Shown: positions 53,702 to 62,335 of the stretch, one piece after another
Layout: every line of letters begins with the position of its first letter
How positions within the stretch are numbered: the first letter of the stretch is position 1
NCBI RefSeq assembly: GCF_030362935.1
Contig: NZ_JAUCDY010000008.1
Coordinates: 50,563-114,562 of the forward strand
Length of the DNA: 64,000 bases
Direction of reading: 5' to 3'
DNA from: Thiopseudomonas acetoxidans
Lineage (GTDB): Bacteria > Pseudomonadota > Gammaproteobacteria > Pseudomonadales > Pseudomonadaceae
Notes under the pieces: generated by a model
Databases searched by the model: none
Seen by the model: only the letters and a program-made list of their open reading frames with translations
Told to the model about the DNA's origin: nothing
Position numbers and translations under genes: made by a program

Positions 53702-54487
53702 TTATTTGGGTTCGCAGTAATCGTCTTGTGTCAGTACATCAATGCCACACTCAAGGTTTTCAACCCAACTAAGGAAGGCATCAATCATTGCCTTGCCTTT
53801 AAAGATGCGGCCGTGCTGAGGAGCTATTATGTCCAAATCCAGTTTGCGTACCATGTTGACCCATAGTTTGATGACTTTGTTGCTCACCATATAGCGACGG
53901 TGGAAGTCATCCATGTGCTGAATATGTTCGGCGAAATCTGTTACGGGCTGCGCATCATCAACTAACGAAGCACCCATGTCGCCAGAAAACAGAATTTTGC
54001 TGGTTGGATCGTAAAGCTGGAAGTTGCCAACAGAGTGCAGAAAGTGCGCCGGCATTGCTTTTAACGGTGCTTTGCCTAGGTTAAAAACGCTGCCCGAGTC
54101 GGGTAGGGCGATGACTCGTTCAGAGGTGCTAATGCCGTGTGCGGCAGTTAAATAGCTGGCGGTTAGGTGGGGTAAAAAGCGCGCCCACAACTGCGAGGTA
54201 ATTATTTGAGCTTTGGTGTGGAGTAGCCACTTATCCAGTGCAGCAATAATGTCAGGGTCTTGGTGCGAAGCAAAAATGTAGGTGAGTTCGCTCAATGTAA
54301 TTCTGCGGGAAACTTCCACTGAAAGAGGGGTGTAGGTCAGGTCTCCGCCCGGATCTAACAGCAATGACTGACCGCTGTTGGTGAGCATAAACTGGTTAGA
54401 CTGTATGCCTTCACCCGTGACTAGGTCATCGAATAAAAGACATTGATGTATTCCATCATCAAACAAAACTATAGGTTCGCGACGCAT
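53702..54487 (-). CDS. ODP-like diiron oxygen-binding protein (metallo-beta-lactamase fold)
   Basis: A 261-residue protein with a flavodiiron-type beta-lactamase core and no flavodoxin domain. Ligand region FASHQDPD (~93-100; the standard HxExDH motif is altered, with Gln and Ile at two places), LHSVGNF (~149), SGDMGAS (~168) and APQHGRIF (~222). This resembles ODP, the oxygen-binding diiron protein known from treponemal chemotaxis, rather than a reductase. No chemotaxis gene is adjacent. Confidence 0.75.
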   Translation of the reverse strand: MRREPIVLFDDGIHQCLLFDDLVTGEGIQSNQFMLTNSGQSLLLDPGGDLTYTPLSVEVSRRITLSELTYIFASHQDPDIIAALDKWLLHTKAQIITSQLWARFLPHLTASYLTAAHGISTSERVIALPDSGSVFNLGKAPLKAMPAHFLHSVGNFQLYDPTSKILFSGDMGASLVDDAQPVTDFAEHIQHMDDFHRRYMVSNKVIKLWVNMVRKLDLDIIAPQHGRIFKGKAMIDAFLSWVENLECGIDVLTQDDYCEPK

Positions 54488-54682
54488 GATTTCCTCGTTA
54501 ACTTGAATGGCTGGTCAATATGCCATCAACGGATAAGCTGGGCGTGACCTGCATCAATAATAGTTTTTGCAATACTTTGCACAGAACACAGGGCGAAACA
54601 TTTCTCGCAAGAAAAGTTTTTCTTGCCTAGTACTGACAGAGGTTTAACATACGGCTCGTTTGTTTTGCCTAAGGACGCATAT

Positions 54683-55435
54683 ATGCCCCATGCCGTAGCA
54701 CGCTTGCGAGCCAAGCGATTAGCTATCAGTAAAAAGCCTTTTCAGGCGCGCGGCGCATTATTGGTACGCTGCCCGCGCTGCCGCGTGGCGCAGGAGTATT
54801 GTATTTGTGCTTGGCAGCCTCAGGTTGCTGCGCGCAGTGCGGTGTGTTTACTGATGTATGATGCCGAGCCGCTCAAACCCAGTAATACCGGCTGGCTTAT
54901 TGCGGATGTGGTGGCGGAGACCTTTGCGTTTGCTTGGGCGCGTACTGAGGTTGAGCCGGCGCTGCTTGACGTGCTGGCTGATCCACAGTGGCAGCCCTAT
55001 TTGGTGTTCCCGCAGGAGTATGCACAGCCTAGTCAACAGGTAGTGCATGAGTTGCAGCTCGAATCGATGCAGACCCATGAACAAGATGCAGTACAAAAAC
55101 GCCCTCTGTTTATTGTGTTAGATGGAACGTGGCAGCAGGCGCGAAAAATGTTTCGTAAATCCGCTTATTTACAGCATCTGCCCATTTTAAGCCTGAGACC
55201 GGAACAGGTTTCGCGCTATCATTTACGCCGTTCCGTTAACATAGAGCATCTGTCTACTGCAGAGGTGGCAGCGCTCTGTTTGCAGTTGGCAGAAGACGGA
55301 CAGGCCGCTGATGCTTTAACTGAGTGGTTTGTACGCTTTAATCAGCATTATTTGGCGGCGCGTACGCCTTTATCCAAACAGCGTAAGCAGCAGTTGCTGG
55401 AAGAAACTTTACCTAACAACAGCACTCTGACTTAG
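54683..55435 (+). CDS. DTW-domain tRNA-uridine aminocarboxypropyltransferase
   Basis: Modifies uridine in tRNA to acp3U using SAM, by homology to TapT. ATG 54683 gives 250 residues starting MPHAVARLRAKRLAISKK, with AAGGA 8 bases upstream; a longer frame is not favoured. A zinc-type CPRCRVAQEYCIC is near residue 30. The DTW signature is LDGTWQQARKM near residue 153. Family assignment is firm; the exact tRNA target is inferred. Confidence 0.88.
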   Translation: MPHAVARLRAKRLAISKKPFQARGALLVRCPRCRVAQEYCICAWQPQVAARSAVCLLMYDAEPLKPSNTGWLIADVVAETFAFAWARTEVEPALLDVLADPQWQPYLVFPQEYAQPSQQVVHELQLESMQTHEQDAVQKRPLFIVLDGTWQQARKMFRKSAYLQHLPILSLRPEQVSRYHLRRSVNIEHLSTAEVAALCLQLAEDGQAADALTEWFVRFNQHYLAARTPLSKQRKQQLLEETLPNNSTLT

Positions 55436-55547
55436 CACTGTTTGTGGCGCGAAGGGATGCTAAATAAGCATCTTGCGCATAGTCTTTTTAAAGGCTGTAT
55501 GCCATATTTAGACATATTTTTACTGGGATTTAATGGAGCTTAAATAA

Positions 55548-56138
55548 GTGAAAAAATTATTAGTACCTATAGCTGTTGTGGGTCTGTTTATGCTGGGGCT
55601 CAGTGGTTGTGGTTTAAGTCCGCAGCAGCTTTACCCCGAGCCACGCATCGCGGGGCAATTAGAGCGCGTAGCCAACGGGCAGACGGTATCAGTGGCGGTT
55701 GATGATCAGCGCACTACTTCGGTGATAGGTCACCGAGGCGGCTTATATGCTGAGTCCAATACACTTACCGTTGAAGGCAGAACCACTTTTCCGCGCTTGC
55801 AAGCCGAAGCTGAAGCGGCGTTGCGGATGCGCGGCTTTATTCCCGTGCCGCAAGGCCAAGCAGGTAGCCAACTTAGACTGAGTATTGCCGATTTGAAATA
55901 CAGCGTAGTCGAAGACCGCACGGTGGCGAGCAAGGTGCAGTTAACGGCAGTGTTTGCGGTCGAGGTACATAAAGAAGGTCAGGTTTATCGTGGTCGATAT
56001 ACCGCCAACTTAGATAAAGGCTTTGTGAAACCGCCAACTGATTCAGCCAATAACCGCTTGATTAGCTGGGTGATGAGTGATGCCTTGGAGCGGGTATTCA
56101 AGGATAAAGGGTTGCTGCAGTTTATGGCGAACCAATAA
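55548..56138 (+). CDS. YajG-family lipoprotein
   Basis: A 196-residue lipoprotein: signal peptide with lipobox LSGC (Cys near residue 21), then a single domain with VSVAVDDQRTTSVIGHRGG and WVMSDALERVFKDKG near the C-terminus, characteristic of YajG-type proteins. GTG start. It follows a GATGCT/AGCATC hairpin and is 8 bases before miaA. Function unknown. Confidence 0.8.
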   Translation: MKKLLVPIAVVGLFMLGLSGCGLSPQQLYPEPRIAGQLERVANGQTVSVAVDDQRTTSVIGHRGGLYAESNTLTVEGRTTFPRLQAEAEAALRMRGFIPVPQGQAGSQLRLSIADLKYSVVEDRTVASKVQLTAVFAVEVHKEGQVYRGRYTANLDKGFVKPPTDSANNRLISWVMSDALERVFKDKGLLQFMANQ

Positions 56139-56146
56139 GTCAGGTT

Positions 56147-57109
56147 ATGAATACACAGCAGTTACCCGGCGCTATTTTTATCATGGGGCCGACGGCTTCA
56201 GGTAAAACGGATCTAGCCATTGAATTGGCACAGCGTTTTCCTTGCGAGTTAATCAGTGTCGATTCGGCACTGATTTATCGTGGCATGGATATCGGCACCG
56301 CCAAACCGAGCGCCGAGGTGTTGGCTGCTTTTCCACATCATCTGGTCGATATTATTGATCCTGTTGAAAGTTATTCTGCGGCACAGTTTCGTGAAGATGC
56401 GTTAGCTTTGATGGCGCAAGCCGCGGCTAAAGCACGAGTACCGGTGTTAGTTGGCGGCACCATGCTGTATTACAAGGCTCTGCTAGAGGGCTTGGCGACC
56501 ATGCCACCAGCTGATGCGCAGGTGCGTGCTGCACTGGATGTGCGCGCAACGGAGCAGGGGTTGGATGTGCTGCACGAACAACTGCAGCAGGTTGATCCCG
56601 AATCAGCAGCGCGCATTCACCCCAATGACAGCCAGCGCATTATGCGTGCTTTAGAGGTGTGGTTGGTCAGCGGGGTAACAATGACTGAACACCGCTTGCG
56701 GCAAAAAAACAATCAACAACACAGGGCGCAGTTGCCCTACAATGTCGCGGTTTTTGCCATTGCGCCGCAGCAACGCTCAGTTTTACATCAACGCATCGAG
56801 CAGCGCTTTCAGCAGATGGTGGAACAAGGCTTTATTGATGAGGTCAGAGCTTTACAGCAGCGTGACGACTTGCATGCCGAGCTGCCATCCATGCGTTCGG
56901 TAGGCTATCGACAAGTTTGGGATTATTTGCTGGGTCAATATGCATACGATGCGATGCTGGCCAAAGGCATTGCAGCGACTCGGCAGTTGGCCAAACGACA
57001 GTTTACTTGGTTGCGTAGCTGGCAGGAGTTAACTTGGCTGGATAGCCTAGATGACAATAAGTTAGCCGTGACCTTGAAAACCCTTAAACAAAGCTCCATA
57101 TTGCAGTAA
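56147..57109 (+). CDS. miaA: tRNA dimethylallyltransferase MiaA
   Basis: Adds a dimethylallyl group to A37 of UNN-reading tRNAs. It has 320 residues. Walker A GPTASGKTDLA at residues ~14-24, catalytic and tRNA-contacting SVDSALIYRGMDIGTAKP, and the C-terminal SMRSVGYRQVWDYLLG. First gene of the miaA-hfq-hflX-hflK-hflC group. Confidence 0.98.
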   Translation: MNTQQLPGAIFIMGPTASGKTDLAIELAQRFPCELISVDSALIYRGMDIGTAKPSAEVLAAFPHHLVDIIDPVESYSAAQFREDALALMAQAAAKARVPVLVGGTMLYYKALLEGLATMPPADAQVRAALDVRATEQGLDVLHEQLQQVDPESAARIHPNDSQRIMRALEVWLVSGVTMTEHRLRQKNNQQHRAQLPYNVAVFAIAPQQRSVLHQRIEQRFQQMVEQGFIDEVRALQQRDDLHAELPSMRSVGYRQVWDYLLGQYAYDAMLAKGIAATRQLAKRQFTWLRSWQELTWLDSLDDNKLAVTLKTLKQSSILQ

Positions 57110-57174
57110 GTAATACAACAATTAGCCAGATTTATGCTTGGCTTTAAAATTTATCCTCTAAAGGAGATTGCGCC

Positions 57175-57420
57175 ATGTCAAAAGGGCACACACTACAAGA
57201 CCCTTACTTAAACCTATTACGTAAGGAACACGTCCCTGTTTCCATTTATTTGGTGAACGGTATTAAGTTGCAAGGTCAGATCGAATCCTTTGATCAGTTT
57301 GTGATTTTGCTGAAAAACACCGTCAGCCAAATGGTCTATAAGCATGCCATTTCTACAGTTGTACCTAGTCGTCCAGTGCGTCTTCTGAGTGCTGATGAAG
57401 AGAATGCCCAGGATGAGTAA
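57175..57420 (+). CDS. hfq: RNA chaperone Hfq
   Basis: Hexameric Sm-like protein that pairs small RNAs with mRNAs. It has 81 residues, the short pseudomonad-type form. Sm1 VPVSIYLVNGIKLQGQIESF and Sm2 with YKHAISTVVP are intact. AAAGGAG lies 8 bases before ATG 57175. hflX starts 12 bases downstream. Confidence 0.98.
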   Translation: MSKGHTLQDPYLNLLRKEHVPVSIYLVNGIKLQGQIESFDQFVILLKNTVSQMVYKHAISTVVPSRPVRLLSADEENAQDE

Positions 57421-57432
57421 GCAGGTGCGTCA

Positions 57433-58734
57433 TTGAGCGATGTTCAGTTAAAGGGAGCTGATCGTACTGTTTTGGTGCACCTAGATAGTTTTAACTTAAC
57501 AGAGCGCGAAGAACCGGAAGAGTTTAAAGAGCTTGCATTCTCGGCTGGCGCTGAGATTGTAAGCTTTGTTTCGATTGGCAGAACTCAACCCACAGCACGC
57601 TATCTTATTGGTTCGGGTAAGGCGCAAGAGCTGCGTGAACTTGTTGCTGAACAGCAAGCCGATTTAGTTATTTTTAATCTGAGCTTAACGCCCAGTCAGG
57701 AGCGCAATTTAGAGCGCACTTTAGATTGTCGTGTGGTTGATCGGGTTGGTTTAATTTTGGATATTTTTGCTCAGCGAGCGCAAACCTATGAGGGTAAGCT
57801 GCAAGTTGAGCTGGCGCAGTTAGAGCATATCAGTACGCGACTGGTGCGCAGTCGTACGGATTTGAGCCGTCAGCAGGGTGGTATTGGTCTGCGAGGTCCG
57901 GGCGAAACTCAGCTGGAAACAGATCGCCGTTTGCTGCGCGTTCGCATGCGACAAATCAAAGCGCGTCTTGAAAAAGTACGCAACCAACGTGAGTTGGCGC
58001 GGCGCAGTAGAAAACGTGCGGAAATCCCAGCGGTATCTTTGGTGGGTTACACCAACGCCGGTAAATCCACGCTGTTTAATGCGATGACTTCAGCCACTGT
58101 CTATGCAGCGGATAAGTTATTTGCCACGCTGGATCCGACGGTACGCAAAATACAGGTGCCTGATATTGGCCCCATTACCTTGGTGGATACCGTTGGTTTC
58201 ATTCGTCATTTGCCGCATAAGCTGGTTGAAGCTTTTCGTGCCACGCTTGAGGAGTCAGCTAGCGCAGACTTATTGTTGCACCTAGTGGATGCGCAAGCGG
58301 TTGAGCGTGATGAGCAAATAAAGCAGGTCAATCAGGTCCTCAAAGAAATAGGTGCAGAACAAGTCCCTGTGCTTGAGGTCTACAACAAAGTTGATTTGCT
58401 AGAGTCAGTAAAGCCGCACATACAGCGCAATGAGCAGGGTAAACCGCACAGGGTGTGGTTGTCCGCGCAAACAGGGCAGGGCATTGAGTTACTGCTACAG
58501 GCAGTAAGTGAGTTGCTGGCTGAGGATCTGTTTGTTGCGCAGGTGCAGTTGCCGCATGACTTAGCGCGACTGAGGGCACGTTTTTTTGCTTTAAGTGCTG
58601 TGCAGCAAGAAAGTCATACCGAACAGGGTGAAAGTTGTTTAAGTGTGCGCATTCCTTTGATTGATCTTAAGCGCGCCTTAAGTGATGAAGGCGTAGATTA
58701 CGAAGAATTTGTACAGCGTTATGTGCAGCAGTAA
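57433..58734 (+). CDS. hflX: Ribosome-splitting GTPase HflX
   Basis: Heat-induced GTPase that splits stalled 70S ribosomes. It has 433 residues from a TTG start with AGG 7 bases upstream. N-terminal HflX domain (IGSGKAQELRELV near 56), glycine-rich GGIGLRGPGETQLETDRR (~146-163), and G domain with GYTNAGKSTLFN (~204), DTVGFIRHLP and NKVDLL. Confidence 0.97.
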   Translation: MSDVQLKGADRTVLVHLDSFNLTEREEPEEFKELAFSAGAEIVSFVSIGRTQPTARYLIGSGKAQELRELVAEQQADLVIFNLSLTPSQERNLERTLDCRVVDRVGLILDIFAQRAQTYEGKLQVELAQLEHISTRLVRSRTDLSRQQGGIGLRGPGETQLETDRRLLRVRMRQIKARLEKVRNQRELARRSRKRAEIPAVSLVGYTNAGKSTLFNAMTSATVYAADKLFATLDPTVRKIQVPDIGPITLVDTVGFIRHLPHKLVEAFRATLEESASADLLLHLVDAQAVERDEQIKQVNQVLKEIGAEQVPVLEVYNKVDLLESVKPHIQRNEQGKPHRVWLSAQTGQGIELLLQAVSELLAEDLFVAQVQLPHDLARLRARFFALSAVQQESHTEQGESCLSVRIPLIDLKRALSDEGVDYEEFVQRYVQQ

Positions 58735-58864
58735 AGCCAGTTTGTTTAATGGAGTGCACTGCCCCCATGACGTAAACAACGAGTTGCTTTACAATGATAG
58801 AAATTTCTAACTTGCATGGCTGCTCTTGGGTAGCTTTTTAATTTTGTTTTAGATGGAGAACGCT

Positions 58865-60022
58865 ATGGCTTGGAATGAGCCGGGTGGAAACTCGAATAAT
58901 CAGGACCCTTGGGGTGGTGGCAACAAAAAAGGCGGTGGTCGTCAAGGGCCGCCAGACCTCGATGAAGCGTTGCGCAAGCTACAAGATAAGCTTAATTCAA
59001 TTTTTGGCGGTAAAAAGAAACCTGGCGGTCAAGGCTCTGGTGGCGGTGTTGCAATCGTACTGATTGCACTGGTGGTATTGGTTGGCTTTTGGCTATCCAC
59101 TGCTGTCTATAAGGTGGATGAGCAAGAGCGTGCGGTGATTTTACGTTTGGGTAAATACCATGAAACGGTTGGCCCAGGCTTGAATATTTATTTCCCGCCG
59201 ATTGAGCAAAAATTCCAGCACAACGTGACCCGTGAGCGTGCATATACGCGTCAAGGTCCGATGTTGACGGAAGATGAAAACATCATCGAAGTACCGCTGA
59301 CCGTACAGTATAAAATTAGCAACCTAGAAGACTTTGTATTGAACGTAGATGGCCCAGAAATAAGCCTGCAGCAAGCCACTGAAAGTGCCTTGCGTCACGT
59401 AGTGGGTTCAACATCAATGGATCAGGTGCTGACTGAAGGGCGTGAGGTTTTAGCCGTTGATGTGCGTGAGCGTTTGCAGCGTTTCATTGATATGTACCGT
59501 ACCGGTATCGTGGTGACGGGGGTTAACGTACAGAACGCACAGGCACCTAAAGAAGTTCAGGAAGCCTTTGATGACGTGATTCGAGCGCGTGAAGATGAGC
59601 AGCGCGAGAAAAACGACGCTGAAACCTATGCCAACGGTGTCGTGCCAGAAGCGCGCGGTTTAGCGCAGCGAATCCTTGAAGAAGCTAATGGTTATCGTGA
59701 AGAAGTAATAGCTCGTGCTGAGGGTGAGTCTGAGCGTTTTACCAAGCTCGTGACTGAGTACCACAAAGCTCCTGAAGTAACGCGCAAGCGTTTGTATTTG
59801 GACACCATGGAAGAGATGTATAGTCGTTCTAGTAAGGTGTTATTAACCGGTGATAAAGGACAAAATAGTTTGCTGTATCTACCTTTAGATAAGATGTTAC
59901 AGCAAGGTCAGTCTGCTCCTGCAGCGCGTATCAGCAATGAGCCCGTTGACTCGTCGACACTCAATACTCCGGCGAGTAATGATGCTATATCGCGTAGTTT
60001 ACGTTCACGGGGGAGTCGTTAA
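58865..60022 (+). CDS. hflK: HflK, FtsH-associated SPFH protein
   Basis: Membrane-anchored SPFH protein that forms with HflC a cage around FtsH. ATG 58865 gives 385 residues, starting MAWNEPGGNSNNQDPWGGGN, with GGAG 7 bases upstream; the in-frame ATG four codons earlier overlaps that site. A Gly/Lys-rich N-terminal tail, one membrane segment (~60-80), the SPFH domain, then a helical region and a disordered tail. Stop abuts hflC. Confidence 0.97.
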   Translation: MAWNEPGGNSNNQDPWGGGNKKGGGRQGPPDLDEALRKLQDKLNSIFGGKKKPGGQGSGGGVAIVLIALVVLVGFWLSTAVYKVDEQERAVILRLGKYHETVGPGLNIYFPPIEQKFQHNVTRERAYTRQGPMLTEDENIIEVPLTVQYKISNLEDFVLNVDGPEISLQQATESALRHVVGSTSMDQVLTEGREVLAVDVRERLQRFIDMYRTGIVVTGVNVQNAQAPKEVQEAFDDVIRAREDEQREKNDAETYANGVVPEARGLAQRILEEANGYREEVIARAEGESERFTKLVTEYHKAPEVTRKRLYLDTMEEMYSRSSKVLLTGDKGQNSLLYLPLDKMLQQGQSAPAARISNEPVDSSTLNTPASNDAISRSLRSRGSR

Positions 60023-60892
60023 ATGAGCAATAAATCGATATTTGCCCTGATCGCTGTTGCGGTTCTGGGTTTAGTGGCATGGAATAGTTTTTATATTGTG
60101 TTGCAAACAGAACGTGCAGTGTTACTGCAGTTCGGTAAGGTTGCGCAAGCTGATGTACCGCCGGGTTTGCATGTGAAAATCCCTTACGTTAACCAAGTGC
60201 GCAAGTTTGATGGCCGCTTGTTAACCTTGGATGCACCGACTCAACGCTTTTTGACGCTAGAGAAAAAAGCAGTGATGGTGGATGCGTTTGCTAAATGGCG
60301 TATTGCCAATGCGAACCAGTACTACACAGCAACTTCAGGCATTAAGCAGGTAGCCGATGAGCGTTTGGCACGTCGTCTGGAAGCGGGTTTGCGTGACCAA
60401 TTTGGTAAGCGCACCCTGCATGAGGTGGTCAGTGGTCAACGTGATGAGTTGATGGCTAGTATCACCAAAAGCCTAAATGCGTTGGCGCAAAAAGAACTAG
60501 GTATTGAAGTGATTGATGTGCGGGTCAAGTCCATTGATTTACCCCGTGAAGTTAACCGTAGTGTGTTTGAACGGATGATTTCTGAGCGTGCGCGTGAAGC
60601 CCGTGAGCACCGTGCTAAGGGTAAAGAGTTGGCCGAAGGTATTCGCGCTGATGCTGATCGTCAACGTCGCGTGTTGCTGGCTGAAGCCTATCGTGAAGCG
60701 GAAGAAATTCGCGGTGAGGGAGATGCTAAATCAACCGCGATTTATGCAAAAGCTTTTGGTTTGGACAAAGAGTTCTACAGCTTCTATCGTAGCTTACAAG
60801 CCTACCGTGAGAGCTTCTCCAGTAAAGAAGATGTGCTGGTACTAACGCCAGATAACGAGTTTTTCCGTTATATGGAGAGTATGAAGCCTTAA
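60023..60892 (+). CDS. hflC: HflC, FtsH-associated SPFH protein
   Basis: Partner of HflK. It has 289 residues: N-terminal membrane segment (~6-26), SPFH domain (~25-190; LQTERAVLLQFGK, DVRVKSIDLPREVN) and a helical C-terminal region. ATG starts the base after the hflK stop, so the two are coupled. Confidence 0.97.
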   Translation: MSNKSIFALIAVAVLGLVAWNSFYIVLQTERAVLLQFGKVAQADVPPGLHVKIPYVNQVRKFDGRLLTLDAPTQRFLTLEKKAVMVDAFAKWRIANANQYYTATSGIKQVADERLARRLEAGLRDQFGKRTLHEVVSGQRDELMASITKSLNALAQKELGIEVIDVRVKSIDLPREVNRSVFERMISERAREAREHRAKGKELAEGIRADADRQRRVLLAEAYREAEEIRGEGDAKSTAIYAKAFGLDKEFYSFYRSLQAYRESFSSKEDVLVLTPDNEFFRYMESMKP

Positions 60893-60938
60893 CCGACTCT
60901 CGAAGGGATAAAGTCTGCAAAGAAGAATATTTTTTTGC

Positions 60939-60944
60939 TATACT
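60939..60944 (+). promoter_or_regulatory. Possible -10 element upstream of the hisZ leader
   Basis: TATACT hexamer, with no strong -35 at 17 bases. It would start a transcript near 60951 that meets the hairpins at 60975-61004 and 61008-61031. Confidence 0.4.
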
Positions 60945-60950
60945 CCCGAC

Positions 60951-61031
60951 GAATGACTCGCTTCAATAAGCATAGCTAGATGGTGACAATAAACACCATC
61001 TAGCATTAGCCGGGAAATTCCCGGCTTTTTT
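60951..61031 (+). ncRNA. Candidate structured RNA or hisZ leader
   Basis: About 80 bases from a possible -10 to an intrinsic terminator, containing a perfect 11-bp hairpin (60975-60985 with 60994-61004). Pseudomonads commonly have a small DUF2065 membrane-protein gene between hflC and hisZ; here the gap is ~200 bases and no such ORF is seen. Confidence 0.35.
61008..61031 (+). terminator. Terminator between hflC and hisZ
   Basis: AGCCGGG/CCCGGCT 7-bp stem (A/T loop can extend it) followed by TTTTTT, 64 bases before hisZ. It may end hflKC transcription or the short RNA. Confidence 0.85.
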
Positions 61032-61094
61032 GCGCGTGTGAGTAGTTGAATTTTTAAACCCAAGTTGTTAGTGATAAAAAAGAGGATCTAATAC

Positions 61095-62288
61095 ATGGCA
61101 ACATTAGAAAGATGGTTGCTACCTGATGGTATTGAAGAGGTGTTGCCGCAAGAGGCAGCGCTGATTGAAGTCGCACGCCGTCAGGTATTGGATCTCTTTG
61201 CAGCTTGGGGTTATGAATATGTGGTAACACCACATATCGAGTTTTTAGATTCTTTGTTGACTGGCGTAGGGCAAGAACTGGCTTTGCGTACCTTTAGTGT
61301 GACGGACCCATTAAGTGGTCAGTTGATGGGTTTTCGTGCTGATATTACGCCGCAGGTGGCGCGTTTAGATGCTCATAGTTTGCGCCGTGAAGGTCCAAGC
61401 CGTCTTTGTTATGCCGGCAGCGTGGTCCACACGCGGGCGCGCGACTCATCCAATTCACGCAGTCCTATTCAAATAGGTGCTGAACTCTACGGTGATGCGA
61501 GTGCGGCCGCGGATATAGAGATTATCAGCTTGATGCTGGAAACTCTGCAGCACGCTGGCGTTGAACAAGTGCACTTGGATTTAGGTCATGTCGGCATTTA
61601 CCGCGCTTTAGCCAAAGCTGCTGGTGTTTCGTCTGAGCTGGAAGAGTTGCTGTTTGATGCTTTACAGCGCAAGGCCGTTAGTGAGGTGCGTGAGCTTACT
61701 GCTGGCCTGGACGTGCAGTTAGCCGGCATGCTCAATGCATTAAGCAGTCTGTGCGGTAACTATACCGAGGTTGTAAAGCGTGCCTATGAGCTGCTGGACC
61801 AAGCACCGGGCGAGGTGACTGAAGCCTTGGCAGACTTGGAAAAAGTTACCAGTGCAATCAAGCAGCGTTATCCAGACTTGTTTATTTATTTAGATTTAAG
61901 TGAGTTGCGCGGTTATAACTACCACACGGGAGTTGTCTTCGCTGCTTTTGTACCTAGCGTAGGCCAAGCGATTGCACAAGGCGGGCGCTATGATGATATT
62001 GGCGCTGTGTTTGGTCGCTCACGTCCTGCAACCGGTTTTTCCACGGATCTCAAAACCGTGGTTAGCTTGGGGCGCAAAATAGAAGTCGTCAATAAGGGTG
62101 CAATTTGGGCACCGCTTAGATCCGATGCGCAGCTGTGGCAGCTAATGCAGCAGCTACGTAGCGAAGGCGAGCGCGTGATTCAAGCCTTGCCCGGTCAAGA
62201 GTTACCAGATGCACAGCAAGCCGCTGGTTGTGACCGACAGATAGAATGGCAAAACAACAGCTGGTGCGTTAACAAAATTTCTTTTTAA
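61095..62288 (+). CDS. hisZ: ATP phosphoribosyltransferase regulatory subunit HisZ
   Basis: HisRS-like paralogue that, with a short HisG, makes the first enzyme of histidine synthesis. It has 397 residues, with class II synthetase-like elements (VTPHIEFLDSLLTG, ADITPQVARLDA) but no C-terminal anticodon-binding domain. Lies between hflC and purA, as in pseudomonads. hisG is elsewhere. Confidence 0.95.
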   Translation: MATLERWLLPDGIEEVLPQEAALIEVARRQVLDLFAAWGYEYVVTPHIEFLDSLLTGVGQELALRTFSVTDPLSGQLMGFRADITPQVARLDAHSLRREGPSRLCYAGSVVHTRARDSSNSRSPIQIGAELYGDASAAADIEIISLMLETLQHAGVEQVHLDLGHVGIYRALAKAAGVSSELEELLFDALQRKAVSEVRELTAGLDVQLAGMLNALSSLCGNYTEVVKRAYELLDQAPGEVTEALADLEKVTSAIKQRYPDLFIYLDLSELRGYNYHTGVVFAAFVPSVGQAIAQGGRYDDIGAVFGRSRPATGFSTDLKTVVSLGRKIEVVNKGAIWAPLRSDAQLWQLMQQLRSEGERVIQALPGQELPDAQQAAGCDRQIEWQNNSWCVNKISF

Positions 62289-62335
62289 TTCCGTCTCGAC
62301 GGCTTACTTATTTGCACGTATGAGGGCAAATACCT

